Shown piece after piece: positions 1-12,271 of a DNA stretch of 64,000 nt. Where the stretch lies: positions 186,001 through 250,000 of the forward strand of contig RCAB01000001.1 of NCBI GenBank assembly GCA_003640385.1, written 5' to 3'. The DNA comes from Setaria digitata. Taxonomy: Eukaryota; Nematoda; Chromadorea; Rhabditida; Setariidae. The notes beneath the pieces are model-generated. The model had not been told where the DNA came from, did not search any database, and saw only the letters and a list, made by a program, of their open reading frames with translations. The number at the start of each line of letters is the position of its first letter. Position 1 is the stretch's first letter. The position numbers were made by a program, and so were the translations under genes.

Positions 1-362
1 AAAATCCTCCTAATTTGTTTTTATTGACGTGATTTCCTTAATAAGTATAAAAAGTGGGAACTAATAAGTAAATTAAAAAAACGGAAAGAATGCGAATTAA
101 AATGCGGCATAATCACAGATTTATTTTAATGATACATTCCAGAATGAAGGGGTGAGGTTTAACTCTCTGTAAAGAAAGTAATTACTTCTGCACCAACTCA
201 TTAATTCAAAAGTTACAATAATTTTGACTTTTTAAACTCAAGAAACGACTTCTGCTTTCCCAACCAACTATTTATCAGAATATAACAAATGTTATATATC
301 TGTGGATAAGTAATCTAAGAATCTAATCTTGGTTCAAAATATTCTATACGTAACGCATACAC

Positions 363-512
363 TTTAGAACACGTATGGGGTTGCTGCTGCTGAGAAGAAC
401 CAGGCTCGAAGTTACACATCTGAGACGGTCGAGAATGCATCGACTGATTATATCGTGAGAAACGCTTCAGCGTCGGTTGATCGGAAACTGATTCGTCCAT
501 CAGGCCCGCAAT
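363..512 (-). CDS. Possible internal coding exon, protein unrecognised
   Basis: An open stretch of 50 codons lies between a plausible acceptor (ATAATTGTAG before 512) and a plausible donor (AAA|GTGTAT after 363). It starts and ends in phase 0. The peptide is polar, with a short QQQQ run and no hydrophobic segment; it begins IAGLMDESVSDQP and ends HTCSK. Base composition is richer in GC than its surroundings. I see no neighbouring exon that clearly joins to it, and the remainder of the gene could lie left of the window or far to the right. I do not recognise the protein. Chance openness cannot be excluded. Confidence 0.35.
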
Positions 513-1992
513 CTACAATTATCTGTACACTCTTAACTACGGAAATTCCTTTATCACTGCTATCATAATTGGATAATTTCGGAATTTATTTGAAGTACGG
601 ACATGACGTTCAAATACTCTGTTAGTTCGAACTTTTAATTAAATAGGAAATAGGAAACACATCTTATTTACAATTTTTCAAATCCATTCAGTACTAGCAG
701 CGAAATTATTTGTTGAGCAAGTAACAGAGTACAAATATCAATAGTTCTATCCATTCATCCTTACCATCTAAATATTTGCAAGCAATTTATAAATTAAAAT
801 GAAAGAGTAATTTCTTCGCTTTTGAGTTTCTTTCTTCTTATGAAATAAAAGAAAAAGTGAAATTAAAATAGCTGTGTTAGTACCAGATGAGTATAGTTTG
901 AAACAGTTTTAACTTCCACTACTCAGACTACGATATGTGACTGATTTTATTATACCCAACTGATTTTAAAACTTATTTGATTATAAATAAACCAATTCAA
1001 ACTGTTTTTAAAATCTTTTCACTTTATTCTATCCCAAGAAATTGACAGACTTTAATTCAAAAAGAGATATTTAAGCAGAAAAATTGAGTACCATTTTGAA
1101 CATGAGTTTGATTACGTTCACATTACACACATTGAAACAATTTAGTGATAAGAAAAATGCTGTTGCACCTTTGAAATTAGATTTCAAAACAGTATGAAAA
1201 GTCTCCGTCTGATCAGAAGTTTAATTAGATATTCAGACTAAAATCAACATAATTCTAAACACTTCTCGATAATGCGAGTTGTTTGAATAAGCATTTTCGA
1301 GACTCAGACAATATTTCTTTAAAATTCTCCTATGCAAAGAGAAATTTCACTTTTTTTTCGGTCTTTTTTCACAGTTTTTCCCATAGTACTTCCCACTATA
1401 TAAAAGAATTTCAAGCATGCTATCATCATTGTATAAAGATGACTGAACCATATATTAATAAGAGATTCCAACTTGTAAAACTGAAAAAGTGAAGCAATCT
1501 CTCAAATGATGAAAAAATTTTTCTCAATTGTCTAAAAAATGCTTGTATTTGTATTTCTCGATCCTAAATTTTAAAAATAAGCCTAGCCAATCTTCCCAGT
1601 ACTTTTAACAAGTAATTGTTCCATAACTGGTTCTCGAACTTCCAACTCTTTCGAAAGCATTTCATCAGCACATAAGGTGCTTTATGAGAAAAACTCCAGA
1701 AAGTGATGAACTCACTGGTGATGATATTTTTGCCGAGAAATATTGTTCAACCTGCTTCTGAATTCGGGAATAAATAGCAGTTCTGTTTAGGTATCCTTCA
1801 CTTTATTGAATAAAATGTACACTGCTTTTTCGTATATTATTGCTGTGCACTATCCAGAGTGGATATTTCTAGATGTTTTCTTTAGAAGGAATGCCTAGCA
1901 GACTATTCGCAAGAAGCATGCAGAAACAATTGTGCTAATTACATGACTAAATACTTTGTATCACAGCTGCCTCTAGTAAATTGGGAAGCTAT

Positions 1993-2037
1993 AGTTATCA
2001 GTGATAGTATTTGCTCCTTTGGCTATCACCGATAACT
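1993..2037. repeat. Imperfect inverted repeat (stem-loop)
   Basis: The arms 1993-2007 (AGTTATCAGTGATAG) and 2023-2037 (CTATCACCGATAACT) pair at 14 of 15 positions around a 15-base loop. No gene is adjacent, so a regulatory role is unsupported. Related TGATAACTGATA-type words occur near 14500, 37110 and 55130, so this may be a fragment of a dispersed repeat. Confidence 0.5.
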
Positions 2038-5000
2038 GCTGATAAAAATTATAAACTAAATAAGCCAAAACGTGTTAAAATTTGATAAAGGGAAAAGTTT
2101 CAAAACGGTTTGAAATATATAGGCCTTCGTTTTTTTTGCCTAGCACCCAAAAAACAAGGAATCATTATCAAATTTCTCTTTTATACATATAATCATGCTT
2201 TAATCCTCGTTTACGGGTATGGATTGATTGATGGAGAATCGATCTTCCTTATCAATACAACAGAAGTGATCGATGGAAGCGTTATTTTGGAATTTACGAA
2301 TGACAAACACTGTCAAGTGAATTGGAGATCTCTCTTGTTCAGGTGTGAATGAAAGCGGCCCATAATCGTTTTGAAAAAGGAACAGGAAGGGAAGATAGAA
2401 CATCTGCGGGTCTCATCCAAAAGTCGAAGAAAAAAATAAAGACAAAGAAATCTTAGCGGACTCAGAACTGGTTTTACTGAGCATAAAAAGGACTAGGAAG
2501 AGGAGGAAATACTATTTTTGGTTCAATATAATTAATAAACGATATAATTTTCGTCCACACTGTAACATTCTTTAGGCGTGACTTAATTAGAGTCATTAAA
2601 TTCAAGCTATTAATAGGTGTATAAAGAGAGAGAGAGAAAATAGGGAGCAAAAACCCATAAGACTTAAAACATTACTCTAATTAAATGTCGAAACTTCCTC
2701 AACACTGAACAATGCATTTAGTCATATTAATAAAACTAATTTATTGTATTTTATTTATTTTTAGTTTAAAGTTATTCAATTCTGATTCTGGACAACAAGA
2801 TTTATTCATTCATTTTCTTCTTAGGATAGTACGATTTGTTTGTGGATTAGTTAAGTAGAGCGTCTTAATGCAGAAGAGAACCAAGCCGCCTTTTGAAGAA
2901 CACTTTGATGAGGCGGAAAAAATTACACAGAAACCCTTCTTTCGGTAATGAAATAAGATTTTAAGTGGCTCACAGAAGTTTCCCACTGCTACACAGTACA
3001 AGGTCAATTTCAATCTACACTCTTTATTGTATTTTGGTGAACGACGACGTTCTCACCATTTCTACTAAACATTACAAACTTTTCATTTGATAAAATGAAG
3101 AAAACAAAACAGAGAAATTGAAATTGTCAGCTACTATAAAGACTGAAAGTTAGGAGTCATGCAGAACTTTTGTCAATTAAAAATTGAATTTGATGGAGAA
3201 AATTTGGAAATTTATTCGTAGATATTAAACTTAAACTACAGAAATAAACGATTTTTCTTTGTTGAAACCTACAGCATTAGTACGTTAGAACCACTAAAGC
3301 CTCATGATTTTTTTCTCTCAACTGAAATACAAAAAAAGACAAAAATATACTGGAGTGAAAGTTAGTTCGAAGATTGGTTATAATAGTTTAGGATGAAAAC
3401 TACAAATTACTGATAGTAACAGTTAAAAACCAACATGTACAAGCTGTATTCTCGACGTTAATTGGCTAGTTGATAGCAGTCGATTTTCTTATATTTCAAA
3501 AAGAAAACAAACTTCTGATAACTGCCTGGTTCGAACCATAATTGTATGCTGTGAAGTGAAATCACCACGGTACAATGGTAAATCGTTAGTTTCAAAAATT
3601 CTCAATACTGGCGGCGTTCGTCGACTGTTGCTGTAGCCGATGAGCTCCGAATCACTTAACGGCTAAAATTTATCAAATGATTAGAAATTTGTGAGAATGC
3701 TATTAACCGAACTGGGCGAACAACCAACAGTGTAGTAAAATAAGAAAAAAATTCTCTTTAGAATTCAGATAATGTGAGAATATGTTGAGAAAATAGAAAT
3801 CAAGAGAAGCAAAAAAAGATTGTACTGTAAAACCTTTGAATGAAGATAATGATGTATAACTTCATTACATGAGAAAACAAAATTTGAAGGACAGAAAATT
3901 CATTAATTTAAATATTTCTACTCAAGTTTTAATACTTTCAAGTCAAAATGAAATATTCGGATGCTTTTGTTCATTAACAGTAAGTTATTATTTCACCGGT
4001 ACACAGCATTCAAACATTAAGCAATTTGAAGAAGAATTTCAGTTAATCCAATTGCTGGGAGTGTCTCATGAAATGTTATTTTAGAAGAGTGAATAGTTCA
4101 AATAAATTTTTAAGATGTTGTGAAAATAATATGAAAATTTTCAAAACGATCTTCAAAAAAAATAATTTTAAACAAAGCTTTGGCCAAGTCAGTGGCAGAG
4201 GAAAGGATGAAGACGAGCATAGTTTGAACAAGGAAGTTTAGCTTCAAATAACATGATACGCACTCAACTGAATCTCTCTTCTTTCCGGTAAATATTTTTA
4301 ATGAAATGGATCGGATCGGAAATATGGAACATGAACAGTGTCTCCCGAAAGTAAACTGTTCATCTGAGGGGAGGTCATCTGGATGACCTATCCACATATT
4401 GGAGTGTCACTGCTACTTTCCCATTTAAGTACTGACGAGGGGTCACCTTGGCCAACATGTTCAATAAGCAAGCGACTGCTGTAATTCTGCGTGAGTTAAT
4501 TTAGGCTGTTTCTGAGCATTTCTGTGTTATCCGCGCTTTTTCATATATTGAGAAGTTAATTAATTTGTACATCCTTACAAAAAAAAAATGGACAAATGTC
4601 GGACTATTCAGAAATAAGTTAGCTCACCAAATAAATTTTAATCCCATTTTACTGCCGATATTTAAAAAAAAAAAGGAATAGAAAATAATGCATTTAAGGT
4701 AAATAATATATGTTTGAATTTTCTTTTCATTTTAATTTTTGATTCCTGATGATGATTTCTAATCAAATAACTTTCCTTAAATTCGAAATAATTGCAATTT
4801 TAGTAGAACGTACTCATTACACTAAATTAAATTTGTTTTTTACTTACACTGCATAATAATAATAATGATTGAAGTCCATAAATTTCCGTTTCTCGTCAAT
4901 TTCCCACTTCATCTTTTCCTTTGCCTCTTTTCCGAATGCCACGTGACCTTTGTTCTTTAGAATAAAATGTTTAAAGACTTGAAATTATTATGCACCCATC

Positions 5001-7516
5001 GCGCTAACAACAAACTTGTCATCAAATTACGATAATTAGATAATGAAGGGAAAGAAAGCCGTTGAAAAAAAGTTGCTCTATTATTTTTCAACACTAAATC
5101 CTTTCTACTAATAGTCGTGCCTCTTGGCTGCTCGTACTGTTTATATAATCATTTTCATGAATATCACTGACATTGAGCCACAGGCACTTCACCTGTTGTA
5201 CCTAATTGAAACTGTTTCCATTTAAAATATATTCAAGGAGAAAATTCCTCTTTTATTGGTTACATACTTTAAAAATAATCGGATTTTAACACTGAATGTT
5301 CAGCTCAAGTTGAGAAAAGAGAAAAAAAAACAGAACAAAAAGAAGAGGTGGAGAAATTGTGATGGGGAGAACTGAGCAAACAAGATGACCCTTACGTAAT
5401 TTTCGAAAATTTTTTGGAAAACAGACAAACAATTTAAAAATAAATAATTTAATTTCGATACGAGAAAGAGAATCATCACAGATTTTGATACACTTTTTAA
5501 TCTAATATTGATTGACCTTGAAAAATAAAAGGTAGTTTTTTTAAGGGAGTGACCTAATATCTCATCAAAGGTACAAAATTTTACTGTTATTTAGTTTGAA
5601 AATTTTGACTGAAGACAAAAGAACAAATTATAATACACTTTAAAATAAGCAAAACTAAAACTATTAAATTTTAAAGTAATGCTATCGCTAAACGAATAGA
5701 ATAATAAGAAATAGTAAAAATAGTAGAAGAAAATTTTGAAGAGAAAAGATATTCCTAAAAAATATATTAAGGAAAAGAAATAATTCTTTAGAATGTGAAT
5801 AAGAAATAAATTCTTCATTCATATTCAAAAATTTTGATGCAACTTATCAGTCTTCCTATTGTAGGAAAATCAGTAGATGAAATTCGAGTTAAACAGATGG
5901 TATAGAAATTAAGGAATAAAGCGAAAAAAAGTAAAGAAATCAAGAATGGTAGTGGAAGTTATACCACTATAATGATTTCCTTATATATGATTTCGTTTTC
6001 CTTCCAAACATTCTTAAATTAACTAAAGAATGATTATTTTCATCAGCTACAATTTTATTTTTCATGATTGAAATTACAAGAGAAAAATGCAATTTGAAAT
6101 AGGACATTGTCATTACTAATTTAAAAGCACTTATATTACTGCGTCTTAAGCGATAAAAAGTAGCATGAATATATCAGATATACATAGTCAACTTAAAAGT
6201 AAAAGTTTAGTTTAAAGCTAATTAAAACTGACATAGAGGGTGTCAATAAGTTAACAATAATTTTAAGTCTGTCAACGTTGTATAAAAGGGCGCCGCAATA
6301 GTTCCTACTACCAGTACTGTAAATTCAAATAAACTTGAAAAATAGGAGCAGCAAGAATCATTCTTTTACGTTCTCTTCAATTATTACATCTAAAAGAAAT
6401 TTGCAGTAATAATGGCTCATCAAAATTGTTTAAATCAGTCAAATATAAATCTGTCAAATTGATTTTGCTGTAAAGACTCGGAAGGAAGAGTGAATACTTC
6501 AAGATGAAGAAGTTACTGATGATCGGAGAATAATTCATTTTCCTTTATCTTTTCACAAACTTTCTCTAAATTTAGGGCGAAAGTGCCCTTAAAAATATGG
6601 GAATTTGAAGTTGGGAAATGGGTAGCGGCACTATTGAGGCCTACCGTCCAACAAGTTATTCACATCTCAGATAAATATCTAAAAGTTCAGTGAAAAAGAT
6701 AAAACGATTAAATGGAATTATGCTTTAAAATTCATTAAAACCAGAAGCTATTTTTTATAAGAATTGTCGAAAATTTCATGCTGAATGAAGATCATCTTTT
6801 GCTCATTTTCTAAAAAGCTCAAGAAGATTTTCAGAAAACTCTACAAATCAAACACTCAGAAATCATTTCTAAAACCTTGTAGCCATTGTACGAAGAAGTG
6901 AAAAGCTTTTAATAAACTTATTTTTGCACCTTTATCCAAACTTCTCCGTTATTCTTTTTTTTAGAACAAAAAAAATTTCGCAGCAATTGGCTAAGCCTTT
7001 AAAACACCTGAGACCGCTTGCCTAGTCAGCAATCACTGGCCTCAGTTCCCAGTATAATCATTGGCTTGCTCTTTTGCGTTGAAAGACAAATAAAATAATA
7101 AAAGCTGAACTGGCACTTTTTCATAGTGTAAATGAATTTTTAATTCAATATAAATAAAAGCATAACCAAACAGAAGTGAAATTTGCTGAATTTTCTAAAT
7201 GAAATGTCAACAGTTTTCCCAACTGAACTTAAAGAGAAATTCGATTGACATTGACAGTTCTTTTAAGTTCACAAGTTTATAATGTCTCCAAAAATCTGAA
7301 ATTTAAATAGATGTCCTGTAAAGCCTTTGATTCAATAAAGAATCGTTCAGATTTCGTAATTTTGAAATGAATATTTTTCAGGCGATAGTACACGTCAGAG
7401 ATGATCAGAAATTTTGAAAAAGAAAGCATCCTGTTTGGTTCACTTCCTTTTTCCTTCCTCTATGCAGTGACATGGAAAATAGAATTTGTTCAATGAACCG
7501 TAATGGAAGCACTACA

Positions 7517-7613
7517 AATGGCTTCATTCTCCTTTATTTTCTGAATGAAAGAGCTAGAACTGGGAAATGAAACAATGGCCTCATTCTTGCTTATTTGTTG
7601 AATGAAAGAGCCA
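7517..7613. repeat. Two diverged direct copies, about 40 bases each
   Basis: Copies 7517-7556 and 7574-7613 both read AATGGC.TCATTCT..., then ...GAATGAAAGAGC. They match at roughly 33 of 40 positions, with a 57-base period. This looks like an old local duplication with no coding content. Confidence 0.55.
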
Positions 7614-10531
7614 AGGACTAATACATTCGTGTTCCGAAACAAAATGAGAAAAGGACAAAACAGTCATTGATTTTTTTAGTGGAGGAGTTAATGAAATCCG
7701 TTAAAAAAAAGAAAAGTTCGTCAATTCAGCGTGTATACTTATCTGTAACTTCGAAAATAGCTTCCTAAACTTTTTCCCACCTGATCGCTGCTGATTTGAA
7801 AAGAAAGTTCAAGTTTAAAAATCCATTACTAGGAGACAAAGATGAAGGACTGTTTTTTTCTATTGGAAAGGGAGGAAATAATCGCTGAAGTTATTGAAAG
7901 CAATTACTCAGAGAGTCTAAGAACAGATGGAACTATAAAATTAGGATTAAATTGAACTGCAGTGAAGTCAGATAACATTCCTATTTATTTGTAAATGAAT
8001 CAAGAATGAAATAAAATGTTAATTAACTTCAAAATTTAGGATATCAAGAAAAACGGAACTTACTCTAATCAGTTCTTAAGTTAATGAATTAGATTTCCAG
8101 TGGCCTGTAAAATATCTACCTTGAGCATATCAATAAAACTACTAACACATTTTGTGAAAAAAATGTTTTAATAAATTATGGAAATGAGAAAAAAATGCAA
8201 GAAAAAAAAAAGGGCTATGGCATCCAATTTGGCCATGTAATTAACTTGAGAATGCATGACTGAAAGGACTGTTAAGTATATCCATTTAATTTTTAGGCTA
8301 CTCCTTTCACCAATTTTATTTTGGCAATCCCAGAAAATACTGATTTTCCTGAGTTCAATAAACTCATTTATTGATTTCTAATGTAAAAACACAATTAAAA
8401 TAAGCATTAAAACATTAATATCAAGTAAAAAATAGCTCTAGATGACATTATTAGTAGTCAACTACTAAAATAGTTTAAAAAATAAACAAATAAAATATAA
8501 GTTAAATCAAAAACGAAACTGCAGATTACTATTTTTGTCTAAAATCCTACTGTATAATAAACTCTGGAATAATTTTAATCAATAAGAACTAGTAAGAATG
8601 CTCAGAGGGAGACAATAACAGACGGTATTACTGTTGTTGTCAGTAGATATACTGAAAAAAATTAAGTACAGAAGCAAATTATCAATTCATCATTCCAAAC
8701 AATAGTTTGAAAACAGTGAATTAGCAAACAACGATTAAATTAAATTAAATTAGGTAACTGGACTTTGTGTTTGTTTTTATAGTGTGTACTTATTGGGAAC
8801 AAGAAAAGATTAGGAATACAAGTGGGAGGATAGAAGATGCACTTGTACAATTAAGAATCTGTTGAAAAACAATCGAACGGATGAAAATTTTTGGATTTCA
8901 TTGCTTAACATTATTTAAAAAGTTGTTTACAAGGAGAAGTCACAAAGAAAATTAATTCTTCGTTTCGTAAGAAAATATTGCTTATGTTGAAGCATTAGAA
9001 TGCTTTCAGAGAATAAACGGACTGCATGGAATGACTTAGAGGAAAGTATTTCATGAGAGAATTTGACAAAAAATTTTTTGAAGGATTTATTTAATCTCAC
9101 TACAGACAGAGAAATTAAACTAAGGTAGCAATATGCGATAAAAATTTTTGAATGACATATCGTTTTACCTATTTCCTGTGCTTTTAAAATATGATGTCAA
9201 TATCTTGAAAGATTCTGGCTCGAGATTCATAGTTGAGGGATCCTAAGAAATGTATAAACACTATCACCAAAGTTACAAACTGAAGATAACATAATTTGTT
9301 TTATGGGGCATTCAAGTAAAATTGCCATAGGAATTCTTTCTCATAAAAGCATTTACTATGTAAAATAATTATTATGGAAGGAGAAAGGGAAAAAGTCGGA
9401 GATTAACGGCGTTTAATCAGAATATCTTGGCAAAAAAATCAGCGAAAATGGCGAAATTTAATTGAGATTAAGAAGGCATTTTGAAATGATCGCTCGAAGA
9501 AGTCCTTGAAGTAAATAATGAATGAATTGATCGGTGATCAAAATGGCAGAGATGAGATGAAGTCATTATGCGATCATTTTAATATAATTTATGATGAAAA
9601 TATTTTAACCTGCTCTTCCGAAAATATCCCTCGTAAAATTTTAAAATAAAAATAGTTACAGACAAATAGATTGAGAAATAGCTATCCACACAAATAAAAT
9701 AAAATTGCTCTGATGATTTCTTTCCAAATAACTTGAAATCCATTACTCAAAAGAAAATATCTATAATCTAATATTCAAAAATAAAAACCTAAAACAAAGT
9801 TTTAAATAAATTTAAATGAGACGAGATCGAAACAATAGAAAAGCTGGAGTGGATGTTGTAGTGTCGCAGAATATTCAAAATTAAATCAAGCACAAAAGTT
9901 TTTGAAGAATGACAGGCAAATATTTTCATGAAATGATAATGGAATAGAATTAAATATTTGTTTTTGAAAAATAAGATGACAATCAAATGTTTGTTTCTAA
10001 GAAATGACAACTAAAATTATTGTAGGAGAAAAAGGCTTGTACTTCAGTAACAACGAAGTGAGAGAACAGTAGTAGTAGTAAAAAAACTGGATCCAAACTG
10101 GAATGAAATTTCAATTTCTTACTTACTGCAAGTACTGCTTTCACTGGCACATCGGATGGAACAAACCTATTGCTATTGCTGCGTCACAACAGCTGAAGTG
10201 TCTATGCTTTAAAATTATTCCCACATTGCTGCTATTTCTTTTAAAATTTGAAAATATATGAGTATTTAATTTTTAGCTGCAATGGCATATCCTGAAGTGG
10301 TCTTATTTTTGCAAAACAATCCTGAAGGAGTGATAATGATAAAAACTGAGTACAGTTTTATAAGGCTATTCCAACGAATGAACTTTTAATGATACTGATA
10401 CTATCACAACAGTACAAACCATGACTAGATACTTTGTGCATGAACAAGTAGCTGTAAAATGATTATGTTTAATGGAATGATAACTACGGCTGGAACAAGA
10501 TGAATGGGAAAATTTAGCTCATTACCTAAAA

Positions 10532-10823
10532 TTATCTGATTTCCGGTAACTGCAAGCATCGAGCACCAAAATAAGATGATGAAGGAAACGAATCATTCAG
10601 TTTGTTGGCATTCATTCCGTCACCGAACGGACACGGAGAAATTTCACATTCACGTAACATTTTATTGCAGCGATGAAAAAGTTCAAGCACAGCGTAGTCA
10701 TCAAATACTGATATGATTTTCGAATATTTCACAGTAATAAAGTTAACAGTTTTATTGACATCTGAAAACAAACCATATTCGAAACTTTTCCTTACCTTTT
10801 CTTGTCCTATAAACACAGTCCAT
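10532..10823 (-). CDS. Candidate small gene with a 34-base intron, unrecognised
   Basis: On the minus strand an ATG at 10823 opens a 28-base exon ending AAAG|GTAAGG (donor at 10795). Thirty-four bases later an acceptor GTTTGTTTTCAG precedes an exon read in the matching phase to a TAA at 10532. The product would be about 85 residues, with four cysteines in its second half (RCNKMLRECEISPC) and no signal peptide or membrane segment. Both splice sites fit nematode consensus and the phase is restored only if the intron is removed. However, 34 bases is shorter than nematode introns normally are, so the second exon may really belong to a different gene model. I do not recognise the protein. Confidence 0.3.
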
Positions 10824-11043
10824 CGTGCTCATTTTTAAAATATATTAAATTTTAGAAAACTCTCTATTCGGAATGCTGCAAAATGAACGAACACCTAAAT
10901 GTCACGATTTTAATTAATTATATTCTTGCCTTAAATTACCTCAAAATAGAGCATGAAACCTAACAGGCGAAAAAACGGTCATGCATTATTGTATTAAAGC
11001 ATATGCGAAGACATAATTTCATATCCAGTAGCTCTCATTACGT

Positions 11044-11221
11044 TCATATAAAACTGATAAGCAATACATACGGCAGCACAAACACTAACAATGATACGAA
11101 AACAACAAGTAATTCAGAGTTTACGCAGCTGCCGTCAAAGGAATATACGTTATCGAAATGTGAGGCAGGTGTTTGATTACAAGGGCTTCCGTTTCTATGG
11201 AAATGATTTGGAAAGAGAAAT
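11044..11221 (-). CDS. Candidate 3' exon with hydrophobic C-terminus
   Basis: After an acceptor-like GAAGCTTCAG at 11222-11231 the minus strand is open for 58 codons to a TGA. The peptide has two N-glycosylation sequons (NGS, NQT) and three cysteines, then a strongly hydrophobic end beginning ELLVVFVSLLVFVLPYVLL. That pattern fits a membrane anchor or GPI signal of a secreted protein. Upstream exons were not securely identified; the open frame at 12122-12271 on the same strand could join it (phase 2 at AA|GTTACT) but that donor is weak. A competing 44-codon plus-strand ORF (11091-11225) occupies the same bases. Confidence 0.25.
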
Positions 11222-11294
11222 CTGAAGCTTCTTCAAGAATCCAGGTCGAGAATGTTTTCAAATATGGTACTTGTTACTTCTCTGCTAGAAAACA

Positions 11295-12199
11295 ATGTGC
11301 GAAATTCGTAAATTTATGGATTCCGATGACGGCAACTCATATAGCAGAATGATACATACGTTCTCTCATAAATCAAATGCAGGTGGGTTTTTTTCAGTTT
11401 CATAAAGGTGAATAATGAAGAGAAGCAAGTTAACTGTGAATGATGTTATTGAACTGAGAGCATTCTTCGTAATTTGTTGCTCCACTGCAGAAAATAAAAA
11501 AAAAATATGAAACCGCTCTTCTGCACTTAAGTTGACCTAGCATAATCATAAGTCCTTTCGGAATATTCGTTATTCAATTAATTACTTTGTAATACTCTGC
11601 CAACTGCTTCCGTAATCTTACGGTTTTTTAAGATAAAGGTTTACAAATGAAAAATGAGAAAGTATTTAATGGATGGGAAAAATTCATCAAGTAAGTAAAA
11701 ATTTAAAAGGATGGCCAATGAATCTCAGAACAATAAGTATTTTTGGCCTACAATTTGTCCAGTGATTGAAATGATGAAGTTGAGGCTCATTCGGCAAAGT
11801 GGGAAGAGAATGGACTTTCGATGAGGATTATGCATCAACAAATAATATTTCCATTTTTTCTTTTACAGCATTAAAATGATTCAGATCAGGAACCATTTTC
11901 CTGATGAGAAATATATCTTTTTTGATGAAACTCTGACAACAAAACCGAAGGAAAAATCGCTGCAATGACTTGAAATCTAAGCAGAAAGAAAACAAACAAG
12001 ACTGTTCACTGAGTTCTCGAAATGGCGCAAAAAAACTAATTTGCTCATCAATTAGTGATACAATGCAACATAAACGAAGAAAGATGAGAGAGTACAGAGA
12101 TAACTGAAGAGAACAACTAGCTCAGATCGCGTTGTTGGATTCAGTGAATTTGAGTTTAACGAGAAAAACACCTCGGTGACACGGGGAGGCAACTACTGA
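11295..12199 (+). CDS. Candidate two-exon small ORF, competes with minus-strand reading
   Basis: An acceptor TTACTTCTCTGCTAG ends six bases before an ATG at 11295. The first exon (11295-11382, 29 codons plus 1 base) ends at a strong donor GCAG|GTGGGT. An acceptor at 12121-12125 (ACTAGCTCAG) then opens a frame in the right phase for 24 codons to TGA at 12197. The joined product would be 53 residues, acidic and polar, with no recognised domain. The same second-exon bases read on the minus strand as a 49-codon ORF starting MEVLEKPRECWKDEEG (12122-12271). At most one of the two is real; the local rise in GC makes chance open frames likely. Confidence 0.2.
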
Positions 12200-12271
12200 T
12201 ATTACAGCGTCATAAAGTAACTTGCCTTCTTCGTCCTTCCAGCACTCTCGCGGTTTCTCAAGGACTTCCAT
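12122..12271 (-). CDS. Candidate 49-codon ORF or exon, unrecognised
   Basis: A minus-strand frame runs from ATG at 12271 to TGA at 12122. Its composition is balanced and charged at the start (MEVLEKPRECWKDEEG) and more hydrophobic afterwards (YDAVISVVASPCHRG). Third positions are clearly richer in G and C than in the flanks. No clear acceptor lies upstream and the nearest candidate partner exon is 11044-11221. It conflicts with the plus-strand exon read over 12126-12199. It may be a real exon of a small secreted protein or simply a GC-rich block. Confidence 0.22.
   Translation of the reverse strand: MEVLEKPRECWKDEEGKLLYDAVISVVASPCHRGVFLVKLKFTESNNAI

Larger units (their letters stand above)
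513..10531. other. AT-rich gene-poor stretch
   Basis: No open frame here looks like protein; those above 60 codons are low-complexity Phe/Leu/Lys/Ile readings of AT-rich DNA. I found no tRNA, rRNA or transposon ORF. Small structures present are a stem-loop at 1993-2037, a short GA run near 2622 and a diverged direct repeat at 7517-7613. It is probably intergenic, or a very long intron of an unseen gene. Confidence 0.5.

Noticed and set aside
3529..3545. GGTTCGAACC resembling a tRNA T-loop
   Set aside because: No A-box, anticodon arm or acceptor stem can be formed around it.
11091..11225. 44-codon Arg-rich plus-strand ORF beginning MIRKQQVIQ
   Set aside because: Overlaps a minus-strand frame with a hydrophobic tail and has no leader acceptor; both are weak and this one less supported.
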